A DNA stretch of 64,000 nucleotides from Cupriavidus sp. AU9028 (GTDB lineage: Bacteria; Pseudomonadota; Gammaproteobacteria; Burkholderiales; Burkholderiaceae). Numbering within the stretch: the first letter of the stretch is position 1; every line of letters starts with the position of its first letter. Where the stretch lies: the NCBI RefSeq assembly GCF_019795295.1, contig NZ_JAIMCG010000002.1, forward strand, positions 310,001 through 374,000. Reading direction: 5' to 3'. The notes under the pieces are model-generated. The model ran no database searches and was not told the origin of the DNA. It saw only the letters and a list, made by a program, of their open reading frames with translations. A program made the translations under genes and the position numbers. Positions 35,428 through 44,425 of this stretch are shown here, in pieces.

Positions 35428-35896
35428 GGCAGTCTCCTTTTGATTGTCGGTAAGGCCGCCGGTGGTCGGCAGCGTGCCAGAAGTGTCCCAGGACGGAACT
35501 GCCGCGCCCGCGCAACTTCCGTGCCGCACGCGGCGTCACTCTTGCCGGCCAGCGCCACGGCATCGTCCCGAGAGGCGTGCAGGTAGCCGCGATCGATTCG
35601 GCTACCGACCGGAATGCCGGCGCCGCTGCCCCCGCCAACTGCAGTCGAGAGGCCCGCACATTTCTACATCGTCACGTAAGGATTGCAGCAGCGGTGGAGA
35701 GGGGCCGCATGCGTTGTCCAGGGCACTGGTGCCCAAGCGGCCCGAGGCGTCGTCCGATTCCTACATGCGTTTCAGGCATCGCCCCCGTGAGGCGATTGGG
35801 TGGCCGCACCTATCGTTACATCAACGGGCCACGTTCCGCAGCCACACCCGGTACAGCTGCTGCCCGCCAATACCTTGTCAATGGAAGGAGTCAACG
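35428..35896. other. Gene-free region between two exported-protein genes
   Basis: About 470 bases with no gene I can support. AAGGAG about 8 bases before 35897 is a good ribosome site for the next gene. The two genes flanking it diverge, so promoters for both are expected here, but I see no clear pair of hexamers. Confidence 0.4.
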
Positions 35897-36250
35897 ATGA
35901 AGCGAATCCTCAGCACGACCGCACTCGCGCTGTGCGCGGCCCTGAGCCTTCCCGCCGTCGCCCAGCAGGCGCCGCCCGCCAACAACGCCCCGAACCCGAG
36001 CGCTCCGCCGGCCGAGGGTAACCCACCGGCAAGCCGCAGCACCACGCCGTCCGCCACTGGCAGCAGCATGGGCGGCAGCAGTTCCGGCTCGACCAGCGCC
36101 ACCAGCGGCAGCAAGAGCAAGAAGAGCGACAGCAATACGCACCGCAGCAAGAAGCCGCGCGAGCAAGGCATGCCGGCTTCGCCGACGCCGGATTCGCCGA
36201 ACGCCCCCAAGGGCGATTCACCGAGCCCGGCCACCGGTACCAAGCAGTAA
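35897..36250 (+). CDS. Small disordered exported protein
   Basis: A 117-residue protein with a signal peptide (MKRILSTTALALCAALSLPA, cleavage near AVA-QQ) followed by Pro/Ala/Ser-rich text and a basic stretch (SKSKKSDSNTHRSKKPREQG). It has AAGGAG upstream, so it is likely expressed. It is in the same style as the exported proteins at 35107 and 14630: signal peptide plus disordered tail. No domain recognised. Confidence 0.6.
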   Translation: MKRILSTTALALCAALSLPAVAQQAPPANNAPNPSAPPAEGNPPASRSTTPSATGSSMGGSSSGSTSATSGSKSKKSDSNTHRSKKPREQGMPASPTPDSPNAPKGDSPSPATGTKQ

Positions 36251-36371
36251 CCGCGGCCCTGCAACACCAAGCAAGAACACCACGGCCCGCGCTGCCCGAT
36301 CCAGGGCACGCGGGCCGTGTGCGTGGTGGTCCGGCATTGTTGCCGCCGCCGCGGCGACAGCGCGGTCCATC

Positions 36372-38579
36372 TCACCAGCGATAGGTTGCCGTCGCCAGCA
36401 CGTTGCGCCGATAGCCGTAGTAGCAGGTCGTCGCGCTGCCGCACTGGCCGACATATTCCTTGTCGAACAGATTGGTGGCATTCAGCGACAGGCGCCAATG
36501 CGCGTCGAGCGTGTAGTGAAGGGCGGCATCCGCCAGCCATACCGAGGGCACCTTGAAGGTATTGCCCGCATCTCCCCACGACGATCCCACATAACGGGCT
36601 CCCGCGCCCAGACCGAGCCCGCGCAGCCATCCTGCCCGCACGGTGTAATCCAGCCACAGCGCCGCGGTGTGCTGTGGCCGGTTGGTCGGCGTCTTGTGCA
36701 GGTCCGCGCCGTTGCTGCGCGTCACCTCCAGGTTCATCAGCGTATAGGAGCCGAGGGCCTTCCAGCCGTTGCCGAGATCCATCGCGCCCTCCAGCTCGAA
36801 GCCGCGTGAACGCACTTCGCCGGTCTGCACCTGGAAGCGCGGGTTGGCCGGGTCCGCGGTCAGCACGTTCTGTTGCCGCAGGTCGTACACGGCGGCAGTC
36901 ACGAAGCTGTTGCTCCCCGATGGCTGGAACTTGATGCCGAGCTCGGCCTGCTTGCCGGTGGTGGGCTCGAACGGCGTGCCGACGGCATTGGTGCCCGCTT
37001 GCGGCTGGAACGAGGTCGAGTAGCTCAAGTAGGGCGCGAGGCCGAACGGCCCCTGGTACATGAGACCGAGGCGATAGGTCAGATCGTGCTGGTCGATCGG
37101 CGTGCTGGTCGCCGTGGAGGCTGCGCCAGCCACGCGCGTCGTGGTCGTGTCCGAGCTTGCCCAGTCCTTGCGCAGACCGGCGACGAAGATCAGCCGCTCC
37201 GCCAGCTTCATCTGGTCCTGGAAATAGAGGCCCAGTTGCCGCTGCGTCTGTTCCGCGATGGTGCGCGAGGTGATCGGATTGATGCTGGAGCCGTAGACCG
37301 GATTGAACGGATCGATCAGGCCCCTGCCCGTGCTACCGACGGTGCCGAAGCCCTGGCTGTCGTCGAACTTGCCGTACTGGTAGTCGACGCCGAACAGCAT
37401 CTTGTGCCGCACCGCGCCGGTCGCGAAGTCGGCCTGCAGCTGCGTATCGACCCCGACGGTGTCCAGCTTGCCGGTGGATTCGAGCGATCCGCGACGCAAC
37501 TGCTGCTGCGCCGGCGTATCCCAGCCCACTGCATAGACGCCGGTATAGGTCAGGTCCGCATGCGAATAGCGCAGGTTCTGGCGGACCAGGAAGGTGTCGT
37601 TGAAGCGATGCTCGAAGGCGTATCCCACCGCATAGGACTCGCGATCGAACTTGTTGAAGTTGGGCTCGCCAGTGAAGAAGGAAGTCGAGATCCTGCGTCC
37701 ACCCACGGTCGGGATGATGGTGCCTTCGCGCGGCAGGAAGTTGATCGCGGTACCCTGCCGGTCACGCTGATAGTGGGTCAGTAGCGTGAAGGTCGTGTCG
37801 GCCGAGGGACGGAAGGTCAGCGCCGGCGCAATGAAAATGCGGTCGTCCTTCGCATGGTCGGTCTGCGTATCGCTGTCGCGCAGCAGCCCGGTCAGCCGAT
37901 ACAGCACCGTCCTGTTTTCATCGACCGCACCGCTCAGGTCGAAGCCGGCCTGCTTGCGATCGTGCGAGCCGTATTGCAGCGTGATCTCGCGCAGCGTCTC
38001 CTCGCTCGGGCGCTTGCTGACCAGATTGATGAGGCCGCCCGGCGCATTGGCACCGTACAGCACCGAGCTGGGACCGCGCAGCAGCTCCACCCGCTCCAGG
38101 CCATACGGATCGATGCGCGGCATCAGGTAGCCCGATGCGTAGTAGTTGATGTAGAGGCCGTCCTGATACTGGCGCGCCGTAAAGCCGCGAATGACCGGCT
38201 TGTCGTAGCGGCTCTCCACCACGTTGTCGCCCACCACGCCCGCGGAATAGGCGAACGCCTCGGACACCGTGGTAACGGCCCGATCCTCCATCTGTTCGCG
38301 GCCGATCACGGAGATGGACTGCGGCGTCTCGTTCAGCGGGGTATCGGTCTTGGTTGCGGTCGCGCTGCGACGCGCGACATAACCGCCAACCGGGCCGCTG
38401 GCGGTTTCCGCCGACGCCGCGCGCACCGTCACTTCCGGCAGCTGGGCCTGGCTGGCGCCCGGCGTCGCTGCGGGGCCGGCCTGCTGTCCAGGCTGCGCCT
38501 GAACGGAAGCCGAGAGGGCAAACAATGCCCATACTGCCCGCCGGATATCGGTCCGGCGGCAGGCTGACACCCGCTTCAT
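36372..38579 (-). CDS. TonB-dependent siderophore receptor, FhuA/FoxA-like
   Basis: A 735-residue outer-membrane receptor. The signal peptide is at MKRVSACRRTDIRRAVWALF with a cleavage region VQAQ. It is followed by a TonB-box-like LPEVTVRA, plug domain (TPLNETPQSISVIGREQMED, DGLYINYYASGYLMPRIDPY, ERVELLRGPSSVLYGANAPG, GGLINLVSKRPS) and a 22-strand barrel ending GYRRNVLATATYRW with an aromatic C-terminus. Subfamily marks such as FTARQYQDGLYINYYAS point to hydroxamate or ferrioxamine receptors. A candidate Fur box lies at 38645-38664. A PepSY membrane protein gene follows upstream on the same strand, typical of FoxA-FoxB pairs. Iron-siderophore uptake is likely; the ligand is inferred. Confidence 0.92.
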   Translation of the reverse strand: MKRVSACRRTDIRRAVWALFALSASVQAQPGQQAGPAATPGASQAQLPEVTVRAASAETASGPVGGYVARRSATATKTDTPLNETPQSISVIGREQMEDRAVTTVSEAFAYSAGVVGDNVVESRYDKPVIRGFTARQYQDGLYINYYASGYLMPRIDPYGLERVELLRGPSSVLYGANAPGGLINLVSKRPSEETLREITLQYGSHDRKQAGFDLSGAVDENRTVLYRLTGLLRDSDTQTDHAKDDRIFIAPALTFRPSADTTFTLLTHYQRDRQGTAINFLPREGTIIPTVGGRRISTSFFTGEPNFNKFDRESYAVGYAFEHRFNDTFLVRQNLRYSHADLTYTGVYAVGWDTPAQQQLRRGSLESTGKLDTVGVDTQLQADFATGAVRHKMLFGVDYQYGKFDDSQGFGTVGSTGRGLIDPFNPVYGSSINPITSRTIAEQTQRQLGLYFQDQMKLAERLIFVAGLRKDWASSDTTTTRVAGAASTATSTPIDQHDLTYRLGLMYQGPFGLAPYLSYSTSFQPQAGTNAVGTPFEPTTGKQAELGIKFQPSGSNSFVTAAVYDLRQQNVLTADPANPRFQVQTGEVRSRGFELEGAMDLGNGWKALGSYTLMNLEVTRSNGADLHKTPTNRPQHTAALWLDYTVRAGWLRGLGLGAGARYVGSSWGDAGNTFKVPSVWLADAALHYTLDAHWRLSLNATNLFDKEYVGQCGSATTCYYGYRRNVLATATYRW

Positions 38580-38644
38580 ATGACTCCCCTTTTTTCTTGT
38601 CGAGACGCCGGATCAGCACCGGCCAGATCGCAAACGCGAATACG

Positions 38645-38664
38645 AATGCGAACGATTCTCGATT
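38645..38664. promoter_or_regulatory. Candidate Fur box of the TonB receptor gene
   Basis: AATGCGAACGATTCTCGATT resembles beta-proteobacterial Fur sites (imperfect repeats around AATGCGAA and ATTCTCGATT). It lies 66 bases before the receptor start at 38579. Confidence 0.55.
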
Positions 38665-38784
38665 ATTATGGAGAAGTGACGTGAAGTGCAATACGCCTGG
38701 CGACGCCAGCGACAGGAAAACAACGCCTTTGCGCGTTACGCGCCGGCTCGGATGGCGATGCCATCCCCGACATGGCGCGGGACG

Positions 38785-38976
38785 CTATCGCCGCGCAGCG
38801 GGGGAACGGCGGCCGGCATGCCACAACGCAACGGCGGTCATGGTGCCCAGCGCGACCCAGGACATCCAGTCCCAGAGGCCATCGGCGAACAGCGCCGATG
38901 CCAGGCCGACGACGCCGAGTCCGGCAAGCACGATCGGCATGCCGTAAATCCACAGGAACGTGCCTGGCTTTTTCAT
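38785..38976 (-). CDS. Small membrane protein linked to the PepSY gene
   Basis: A 63-residue protein (MKKPGTFLWIYGMPIVLAGL through AGRRSPAARR) with two hydrophobic helices. Its ATG overlaps the PepSY stop in an ATGA junction, so it is translated with it. Small membrane proteins often accompany PepSY iron reductase genes in this group. Function unknown; perhaps a subunit or stabiliser of the PepSY protein. Confidence 0.7.
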   Translation of the reverse strand: MKKPGTFLWIYGMPIVLAGLGVVGLASALFADGLWDWMSWVALGTMTAVALWHAGRRSPAARR

Positions 38977-40157
38977 CTGGTCAGTTCCTCCTCGCGCGCC
39001 GGCATCGGCTCGCGGGCCGGGCGATGCGCCGGTTCGCCCTGCGCTTCCAGCAGCCGCAGCCTCGCGTTTGCCGTGCGGGTCCGGCCGACCCAGAGGTAGA
39101 TGCCGCTCGCGAGCAGGACGATGCAAATCACGTCCAGCACGGCCCACAGCAGCTTCAACGGCATCCCGCCATAGTCGCCGAAATGCAGGGGTCCCGAGAT
39201 GCGCAGCGCCGCCACGTACCAGGGCATCTCGCGCGCCGCCGCGAACTGTCCGGTCTCGGCGTCGACCAGTACCGGCTTGATCAGGCGGGACGTGATATGG
39301 GCGTCCCCTCGCATGAAGACCGCGTAATGTCGCGCGCCCGCGAGCGGGGTGCCCGGGAAGGCGATGAAGGCGGTGGTCATGGCAGGCTCCCGGGCGGCGG
39401 CCAGCGCGATCGCGGCGTCCAGGGACGACAGGTGTTCGGCCGGACCCAACGGTGCGAAGGGCGCCAGCATGGCGCGCAGTTCGGTCGATTGCCAGACCCC
39501 GTATGTCGGTTTGGCAAGCGTCAGCAAGACGCCGGTCACGCCGACCACCAGCACCCATGACAGCGTCGCCATGCCGAGCACGTTATGCAGGTCCAGCCAT
39601 TTGAGCCGGGCAGAACGGTCGCGCCGCACGGTGCCGAACGGCAGCTTCTGCATCAGAGGACCGTAGACGACGATGCCCGAGACGATCGAGATGACGAACA
39701 GCAGCCCCATCGCGCCAAGGAACAGCGTTCCCGGCAGCCCCGCGAACAGGTCGGTATGCAGCTTGACCATCACGAGCATGAAGCCGGAACGCAGCGGCGT
39801 GTCGCGCAGCAGTTCGCCGGTGCGCGCGTCGTAGGTCAGTAGCGCCCCGCCCTCGCGCGGCGCGGTGCGGGATGACAGCGACACAAACCAGACCGGCTCC
39901 TCGTCGTCCCGGGTGACGAAACGCACCGCGGTACCCGGCCGGCGCGCCCGCGCATCCTCGACGATATGGTCCACCGGCACCATTGCCGTGCCGGCCGGCA
40001 GCGCTGGCGCCTCGACGCCGTTGCCGAGCCAGTGGTCGATCTCATGCCCGAAGATCAGCGGCAAGCCGGTCAGGCAGAGCAACAGCAGAAAGACCGTGCA
40101 GACCAGGCTCGTCCACTTGTGGACGAGATACCAGAGGCGAAAGGTGCGGATTTCCAT
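38973..40157 (-). CDS. PepSY-associated membrane protein, PiuB/FoxB-like
   Basis: About 394 residues with four to five membrane segments and a periplasmic PepSY-type loop. The start MEIRTFRLWYLVHKWTSLVC leads into the first helix, and WLDLHNVLGMATLSWVLVVG and the ADVICIVLLASGIYLWVGRT-like final segment match PiuB/FoxB proteins that release iron from siderophores by reduction at the inner membrane. His and Trp in HKW and in DLHNVLG, and in GPLHFGDYGG, are plausible haem ligands. I chose the ATG at 40157; 40187 adds 10 residues and 40277 falls in the Fur box. The upstream site at 40260-40278 fits a Fur box, so iron control is likely. Confidence 0.82.
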   Translation of the reverse strand: MEIRTFRLWYLVHKWTSLVCTVFLLLLCLTGLPLIFGHEIDHWLGNGVEAPALPAGTAMVPVDHIVEDARARRPGTAVRFVTRDDEEPVWFVSLSSRTAPREGGALLTYDARTGELLRDTPLRSGFMLVMVKLHTDLFAGLPGTLFLGAMGLLFVISIVSGIVVYGPLMQKLPFGTVRRDRSARLKWLDLHNVLGMATLSWVLVVGVTGVLLTLAKPTYGVWQSTELRAMLAPFAPLGPAEHLSSLDAAIALAAAREPAMTTAFIAFPGTPLAGARHYAVFMRGDAHITSRLIKPVLVDAETGQFAAAREMPWYVAALRISGPLHFGDYGGMPLKLLWAVLDVICIVLLASGIYLWVGRTRTANARLRLLEAQGEPAHRPAREPMPAREEELTR

Positions 40158-40259
40158 GGGCAAGAGGGACGGCCGCAATCGCGACATGGGTGTGCCCGTT
40201 GCCCCGGAGCCCCCGCTCGACGGCCCTGGCCGCCAGCGGCCCCTGCCAGCAGTGGTCAC

Positions 40260-40278
40260 ATTGCGAATGATTCGCATT
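40260..40278. promoter_or_regulatory. Fur box of the PepSY gene
   Basis: ATTGCGAATGATTCGCATT is a near-perfect palindrome (GCGAAT/ATTCGC arms) with the AATGATT core of Fur sites. It lies 103 bases upstream of the PepSY start. Confidence 0.75.
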
Positions 40279-40336
40279 CTATACGGAGAAGACGGCTCCG
40301 TATGCAGTGCAATGACCTTGCCGGTGCCCGTTTCGT

Positions 40337-41065
40337 CTATTTGATCCGCTGCTTCTCGAGCTTGCGCGCCAGCGTGCGCCGATGCATGCCCAGCCGGCGC
40401 GCCGTCTCGGAAATATTGAACCCGGTCGCCGCCAGCGTTTCATGGATATGTTCCCACTCCAGCGTCTTGATCGAGGTCGGCCGTCCGGTCACCTCGACAT
40501 CGACATCCCCCGCCGCGCGGTCGAAGGCGGCCTCGATATCGTCGGTCGTGGACGGCTTGGCCAGGTAGTGGCAGGCGCCCAGCTTGATCGCCTCCACCGC
40601 CGTGGCGATGCTGGCATAGCCGGTCAGCACCACGATCAGCATCTGGTCGTCATGCGCGTGCAGCGCCTGCACGCACGCCAGGCCGGAAGCCTCCCCCTTG
40701 AGCTTCAGGTCGACCACGGCATAGCCGGGCGAATGCTCGTGCAGCAGCTCGTTGACCCCTTCGAGGCTGGTGGCGTGGATCACCGTGTAGCCGCGCCGCT
40801 CGAAGGAGCGCCGCAGCGTGCGGGCGAACGCCGCATCGTCCTCGACCAGCAGCAGCACGCGCGATTGCGCGGCGGCGTTGGCCGCGGCATCGGCTGCCGA
40901 AGCGGTGACCGAAGCGGTGACCGAAGCGGTGACCGAAGTGGTGGCCGGAGTGGTGAGCGAAGTGGTTTCCGGAGTCGTTGCCGAAGTGGCGGCAGGCTGC
41001 GCCGGATGCGCCGTCGCCGGACCCTCTTCGCCCGGCTTGCGCGGATCATCGTGGTTCGCTTGCAT
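40337..41065 (-). CDS. RegA/PrrA/RoxR-type response regulator
   Basis: A 242-residue redox response regulator. After an unusual 65-residue Thr/Ala/Ser/Val-rich N-terminal tail it has a receiver domain (RVLLLVEDDAAFARTLRRSF; phosphorylated Asp in AVVDLKLKGEASG; LTGYASIATAVEAIKLGACH; Lys in YLAKP) and a C-terminal Fis-type helix-turn-helix (NISETARRLGMHRRTLARKL). It matches RegA/PrrA with the ATAVEAIKLG signature. It is preceded by the RegB gene (overlap 20 bases). Its tail is encoded by eight 12-bp repeats (40897-40992). By family it controls respiration genes in response to quinone or redox state, so the linked cyo operon is a likely target. Confidence 0.9.
   Translation of the reverse strand: MQANHDDPRKPGEEGPATAHPAQPAATSATTPETTSLTTPATTSVTASVTASVTASAADAAANAAAQSRVLLLVEDDAAFARTLRRSFERRGYTVIHATSLEGVNELLHEHSPGYAVVDLKLKGEASGLACVQALHAHDDQMLIVVLTGYASIATAVEAIKLGACHYLAKPSTTDDIEAAFDRAAGDVDVEVTGRPTSIKTLEWEHIHETLAATGFNISETARRLGMHRRTLARKLEKQRIK
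40897..40992. repeat. 12-bp tandem repeat (eight units) inside the regA-like gene
   Basis: Plus-strand unit CCGAAGCGGTGA occurs three times exactly (40897-40932), followed by five degenerate copies to 40992. It encodes four-residue units like VTAS on the minus strand in the disordered N-terminal tail. Length is a multiple of three, so frame is kept. Confidence 0.85.
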
Positions 41066-42437
41066 ACTGCGTCTCCTCCAGCGTGATGGCGGCCAGTGGC
41101 AGGCTCAGCACCACTTCCGCTCCCCCCTGCGGGCGATTGCGCGCCGTCACCCTGCCGCCCAGCGTACGCAGGACATTGACGACGAGAAACAGGCCCAGGC
41201 CGCTGCCCGGCCGGCCCTTCGTCGACTGGTACGGCTTGCCCAGGCGCTCCAGCATGTTGCCGTGAAAGCCCGGGCCTTCGTCCGCCACCGTCAGCACCAG
41301 CGTCTCGGCGTCGCGGCGCACCTCGAAGGAAACCCAGTCCGGCGACGCTTCCAGCGCGTTGTCGAGCACGTTGCAGATCATCTGCTTGATGGCGGAGTCG
41401 GACACCACCGTCTGATCCTGACCGAAGCGGAAGCTGTAGTCGAACGCGCGCACCGGCCGCGTGGCGCGCCACTCCTGCACCAGATCGTCGAGGAAGGTGC
41501 GCACGGTAGTCTGCGTCGGCGCCTCGCCGCGCGCTTCGCCGGCCGAGAGCAGGATGCCGCTGACGATCGATTTGCAGCGTTGCACCTGGGTCTGCATCTC
41601 GCCCAGCTCCTGCAGCAGTTCGGGATCGCTGGCAAACGGCTCCATCCGCTTCCAGTCCGACAGGATCACGGCCAGCGTCGCCAGCGGCGTGCCGAGTTCG
41701 TGCGCCGCGCCGGAGGCCAGCAGCCCCATCCGCACGATATGGTCCTCCTCGGCGGCACGCTGGCGCAGGGCGGCAAGACGTTCGTCGCGGGCGCGCAGGT
41801 TGCGCATGATGCGGGTGATGAAGGTGACCAGCAGCGTCGCGTTGATGACGAAGCAGATCAGCATGCCCTGCACATACAGGCTGCCCAGCCCCTCGGCGTG
41901 GTCCGCGGGCAGCGCCAGCGGACTGCCCACCGCCGCCAGCCCGCCAAAGCACAGCGTGGCGATCAGCACGATCAGCCAGGTCGACCAGACCTCCAGCAGC
42001 ACCGCGCCGAGGGTGACCTGCAGCAAATAGAGGAAGACGAAGGGATTGGCGGCGCCGCCGCTCAGGTAGAGCTGCGCCGTCAGCATGGCGACGTCGACCA
42101 GGAGGGCGACGAACAGCTGCGTGTTCGACACCTCGCTGGCGAAGCGCAGCCGGAGCAGGCTGAGCGCGTTGAAGGCGACCAGGCCGAACAGCACCGCGAG
42201 CATCGGCACCACCGGCAACGGCGCGCCGAGGCCGAAATGCACCACGCTGATGGTGGCGACCTGGCCGAGCACGGCAATCCAGCGCAGCTCGATCAGCTGC
42301 TGCATGTTCTGCCGGCCAGTGGTATCGAAGTCGCGCAGGCGCCCGCGGCCCGCCGACGGGGCGCGCGCGGCGGTGTCGATGGTGACCGTCTGCGCATCGC
42401 GCGGCGCTGCACCCGGCGCACTGGTGGGAGAAGGCAT
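41046..42437 (-). CDS. RegB/PrrB/RoxS-type redox sensor histidine kinase
   Basis: A 463-residue inner-membrane kinase with six helices. The quinone-site motif GGAANPFVF lies in the sensor part and a conserved Cys in QVQRCKSIV corresponds to the redox-active Cys of RegB. The H box is SGAAHELGTPLATLAVILSD (phosphorylated His at about residue 256), the N box is NVLDNALEASPDWV, and G boxes are DEGPGF and GLGLFLV. It acts with the RegA-like regulator downstream. The ATG at 42437 was chosen since the next one upstream overlaps SURF1. The adjacent cyo operon and SURF1 fit a redox control circuit of terminal oxidases. Confidence 0.9.
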   Translation of the reverse strand: MPSPTSAPGAAPRDAQTVTIDTAARAPSAGRGRLRDFDTTGRQNMQQLIELRWIAVLGQVATISVVHFGLGAPLPVVPMLAVLFGLVAFNALSLLRLRFASEVSNTQLFVALLVDVAMLTAQLYLSGGAANPFVFLYLLQVTLGAVLLEVWSTWLIVLIATLCFGGLAAVGSPLALPADHAEGLGSLYVQGMLICFVINATLLVTFITRIMRNLRARDERLAALRQRAAEEDHIVRMGLLASGAAHELGTPLATLAVILSDWKRMEPFASDPELLQELGEMQTQVQRCKSIVSGILLSAGEARGEAPTQTTVRTFLDDLVQEWRATRPVRAFDYSFRFGQDQTVVSDSAIKQMICNVLDNALEASPDWVSFEVRRDAETLVLTVADEGPGFHGNMLERLGKPYQSTKGRPGSGLGLFLVVNVLRTLGGRVTARNRPQGGAEVVLSLPLAAITLEETQYASEPR

Positions 42438-42474
42438 CTTCACTGGCTGGAAACGCGTGGATGCCAATTGTCCC

Positions 42475-43338
42475 TCATTGCCGGCGCCGGCGGCGAGATT
42501 CCTCCCGCCCGACATACCAGGCGGCGGCCGCGACCATCAGCGCGAGCCCATACCAGGTCAGCGCGTAGACCAGGTGATTGTTGTTGAAGCGCACGACCGT
42601 CAGCCCGCCCTGCGGCCAGCTGCCCGTCGTGCCGTTCGCCGGCACAGCCGATGGCAAGGCGCCCGCTGCGGGGGTACGCCGGCCGCCATCCTCGGACACC
42701 ACCGCGCCGGCGCCGGCCGTACCGGGCGCGGCGTCGGCATCGATGAAGTACGGGGCCACCGTGCCAAGCCCGTGCGCGGCGGCGATCGCCTGCACGTCGC
42801 GCGAATACCAGCGGCCTGCCGCCGGATCGTTCTGGCGCAGGAACGCCCCGCCCGGCTCCGGCATGCGCAGCAGCCCGACCACCGCGGTCTCGCCAGCCGG
42901 TTCGTTGTCCGCGCGCGTCGACCGCTCGCGGAAGTCCGGCGGCACGAAGCCGCGGTTGACCAACACCACGGTGCCGTCGTTGCGGCGCAGCGGCGTCAGC
43001 ACCCAGAAGCCGCCGCCAAGGTCCGTGGTCGCCTGCACCAGCGTTTCCTTGTCATGCAGGAAGGTGCCGGTGACGGCGACACGACGGTACTCATCGGCTG
43101 CCGCTGTCACCAGCGGCCAACGCGCGGGGCCAGGCGCCGGTACCGGTGCCGCATGGATGCGGGCCTCGACCCGTTCGATCAGGTCGAGCTTCCACGCGCG
43201 GCGTTCCACCTGCCAGGTCCCCAAAGCAAAAAACCCGGCGAACGCCAGGGCCGCGATCACCGCGAGCACCGTCAGGACGACAGTGCTGCGGGGACGGGCC
43301 CGGCGAGCCGGGCTGGGATTCGAGCCGGTCGTGCTCAA
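42475..43338 (-). CDS. SURF1-family protein
   Basis: A 287-residue inner-membrane protein of the SURF1 family, haem-oxidase assembly factors in the periplasm-facing membrane. It has two membrane segments: STVVLTVLAVIAALAFAGFF near the start and LVYALTWYGLALMVAAAAWY near the end. Between them are conserved LVNRGFVPPD and DLGGGFWVLTPLRR, with an Ala/Pro-rich insertion (GTAGAGAVVSEDGGRR) not usual in SURF1. It overlaps cyoD by 4 bases (ATGA). It takes the place where cyoE (haem O synthase) usually lies in cyo operons. Confidence 0.88.
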   Translation of the reverse strand: MSTTGSNPSPARRARPRSTVVLTVLAVIAALAFAGFFALGTWQVERRAWKLDLIERVEARIHAAPVPAPGPARWPLVTAAADEYRRVAVTGTFLHDKETLVQATTDLGGGFWVLTPLRRNDGTVVLVNRGFVPPDFRERSTRADNEPAGETAVVGLLRMPEPGGAFLRQNDPAAGRWYSRDVQAIAAAHGLGTVAPYFIDADAAPGTAGAGAVVSEDGGRRTPAAGALPSAVPANGTTGSWPQGGLTVVRFNNNHLVYALTWYGLALMVAAAAWYVGREESRRRRRQ

Positions 43339-43772
43339 GGCATGGTCTTCATGTCATGCGTCATCGTCGGCATCATGTTCGCGTTCATGTGGTACATCAC
43401 CCACAGCGAACCGGCCAGTGTAATGACGACGATCACGATGGTGAACATCAGCGCCAACAGGTTCCAGCCTCCCTCGGACTTGGTGTCCATGTGCAGGAAG
43501 TAGATCATGTGGACGACGATCTGCACCGCAGCCAGGCCAAGCAGGACCATCGCGGTCGTGCTCGAATCGGCGATGACGTTGCCCATCACCAGCCAGAACG
43601 GGATCACCGTGAGGATCACCGCCAGCACGAAGCCGGTCACGTAGCCGCGCAGCGTCACGGGGCTGTGGCCGTCATCGTCGTGATGATCGTGCGCGTGGTG
43701 ATCGAGGTCGACGTGCTTGCCGCCCTCGGTCGACTCCAGGTTGGAGAATGCGTAGTCGTGCGCTTTGCTCAT
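43335..43772 (-). CDS. cyoD: Cytochrome bo quinol oxidase subunit IV
   Basis: A 145-residue, three-helix membrane protein of the CyoD/CoxD family. The N-terminus is long and His/Asp-rich (KHVDLDHHAHDHHDDDGHSP), unusual for CyoD and possibly metal-binding. Helices: LRGYVTGFVLAVILTVIPFW, TTAMVLLGLAAVQIVVHMIY, and LLALMFTIVIVVITLAGSLW; FLHMDTKSEGGWNL is the conserved loop. It overlaps cyoC by 4 bases and SURF1 by 4. Typically needed for oxidase assembly around the binuclear centre. Confidence 0.92.
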   Translation of the reverse strand: MSKAHDYAFSNLESTEGGKHVDLDHHAHDHHDDDGHSPVTLRGYVTGFVLAVILTVIPFWLVMGNVIADSSTTAMVLLGLAAVQIVVHMIYFLHMDTKSEGGWNLLALMFTIVIVVITLAGSLWVMYHMNANMMPTMTHDMKTMP

Positions 43773-44425
43773 GGCAGGACTCCCATCAGATAGACGAAGG
43801 TGAACACGCCGATCCAGACCACGTCCAGGAAGTGCCAGAACATCGACAGGCACATCACGCGGCGCTTGTTGGCGGCGATCAGGCCATGCTTCTTCAGCTG
43901 GAACATCAGCGTGATCAGCCAGATGATGCCGAAGGTCACGTGCAGGCCGTGCGTACCCACCAGGGTGAAGAACGCGGACAGGAAGGCGCTGCGCTGCGGC
44001 ACCGCACCTTCATGGATCAGGTGGGCGAATTCGTACAGTTCCAGGCCGACGAAGGCGGCGCCCAGCAGGCCGGTGACGGCCAGCCAGGTCAGCGTGCCCT
44101 TCAGGCGGTTGCGCTGCATCTCCAGCATGGCGAAGCCATACGTGATCGACGACAGCAGCAGCATCGACGTGTTCAGCGCCACCAGCGGCAGGTCGAACAG
44201 GTCGGCGCCCGACGGGCCGGCGGCATAGCTGCGGCCCACCACGCCGTAGACGGCGAACAGACAAGCGAAGATCAGGCAATCGCTCATCAGGTACACCCAG
44301 AAGCCCAGCAGGGTGCCGTTCTTCGGGTGATGCTCGGTCGGCAGGTAGAACTGCAGCGCGTTGTCACGCTGCGTTCCCTGCGCGCCGGCAGCGCCGGCGC
44401 CTTGGTTTGCGGTGATATCAAGCAT
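43769..44425 (-). CDS. cyoC: Cytochrome bo quinol oxidase subunit III
   Basis: A 218-residue protein with five membrane segments, subunit III of the quinol oxidase. It starts [11 protein letters not shown] and has [40 protein letters not shown], and [20 protein letters not shown]-like and [20 protein letters not shown] as typical CyoC elements. The ATG overlaps the cyoB stop by 8 bases (ATGCTTGA), and its own stop overlaps cyoD by 4. No odd features. Confidence 0.95.
   Translation of the reverse strand: MLDITANQGAGAAGAQGTQRDNALQFYLPTEHHPKNGTLLGFWVYLMSDCLIFACLFAVYGVVGRSYAAGPSGADLFDLPLVALNTSMLLLSSITYGFAMLEMQRNRLKGTLTWLAVTGLLGAAFVGLELYEFAHLIHEGAVPQRSAFLSAFFTLVGTHGLHVTFGIIWLITLMFQLKKHGLIAANKRRVMCLSMFWHFLDVVWIGVFTFVYLMGVLP

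Noticed and set aside
40897-40992. Short tandem repeat considered as a CRISPR array
   Set aside because: Units are 12 bases with no spacers and lie inside a coding sequence in frame.
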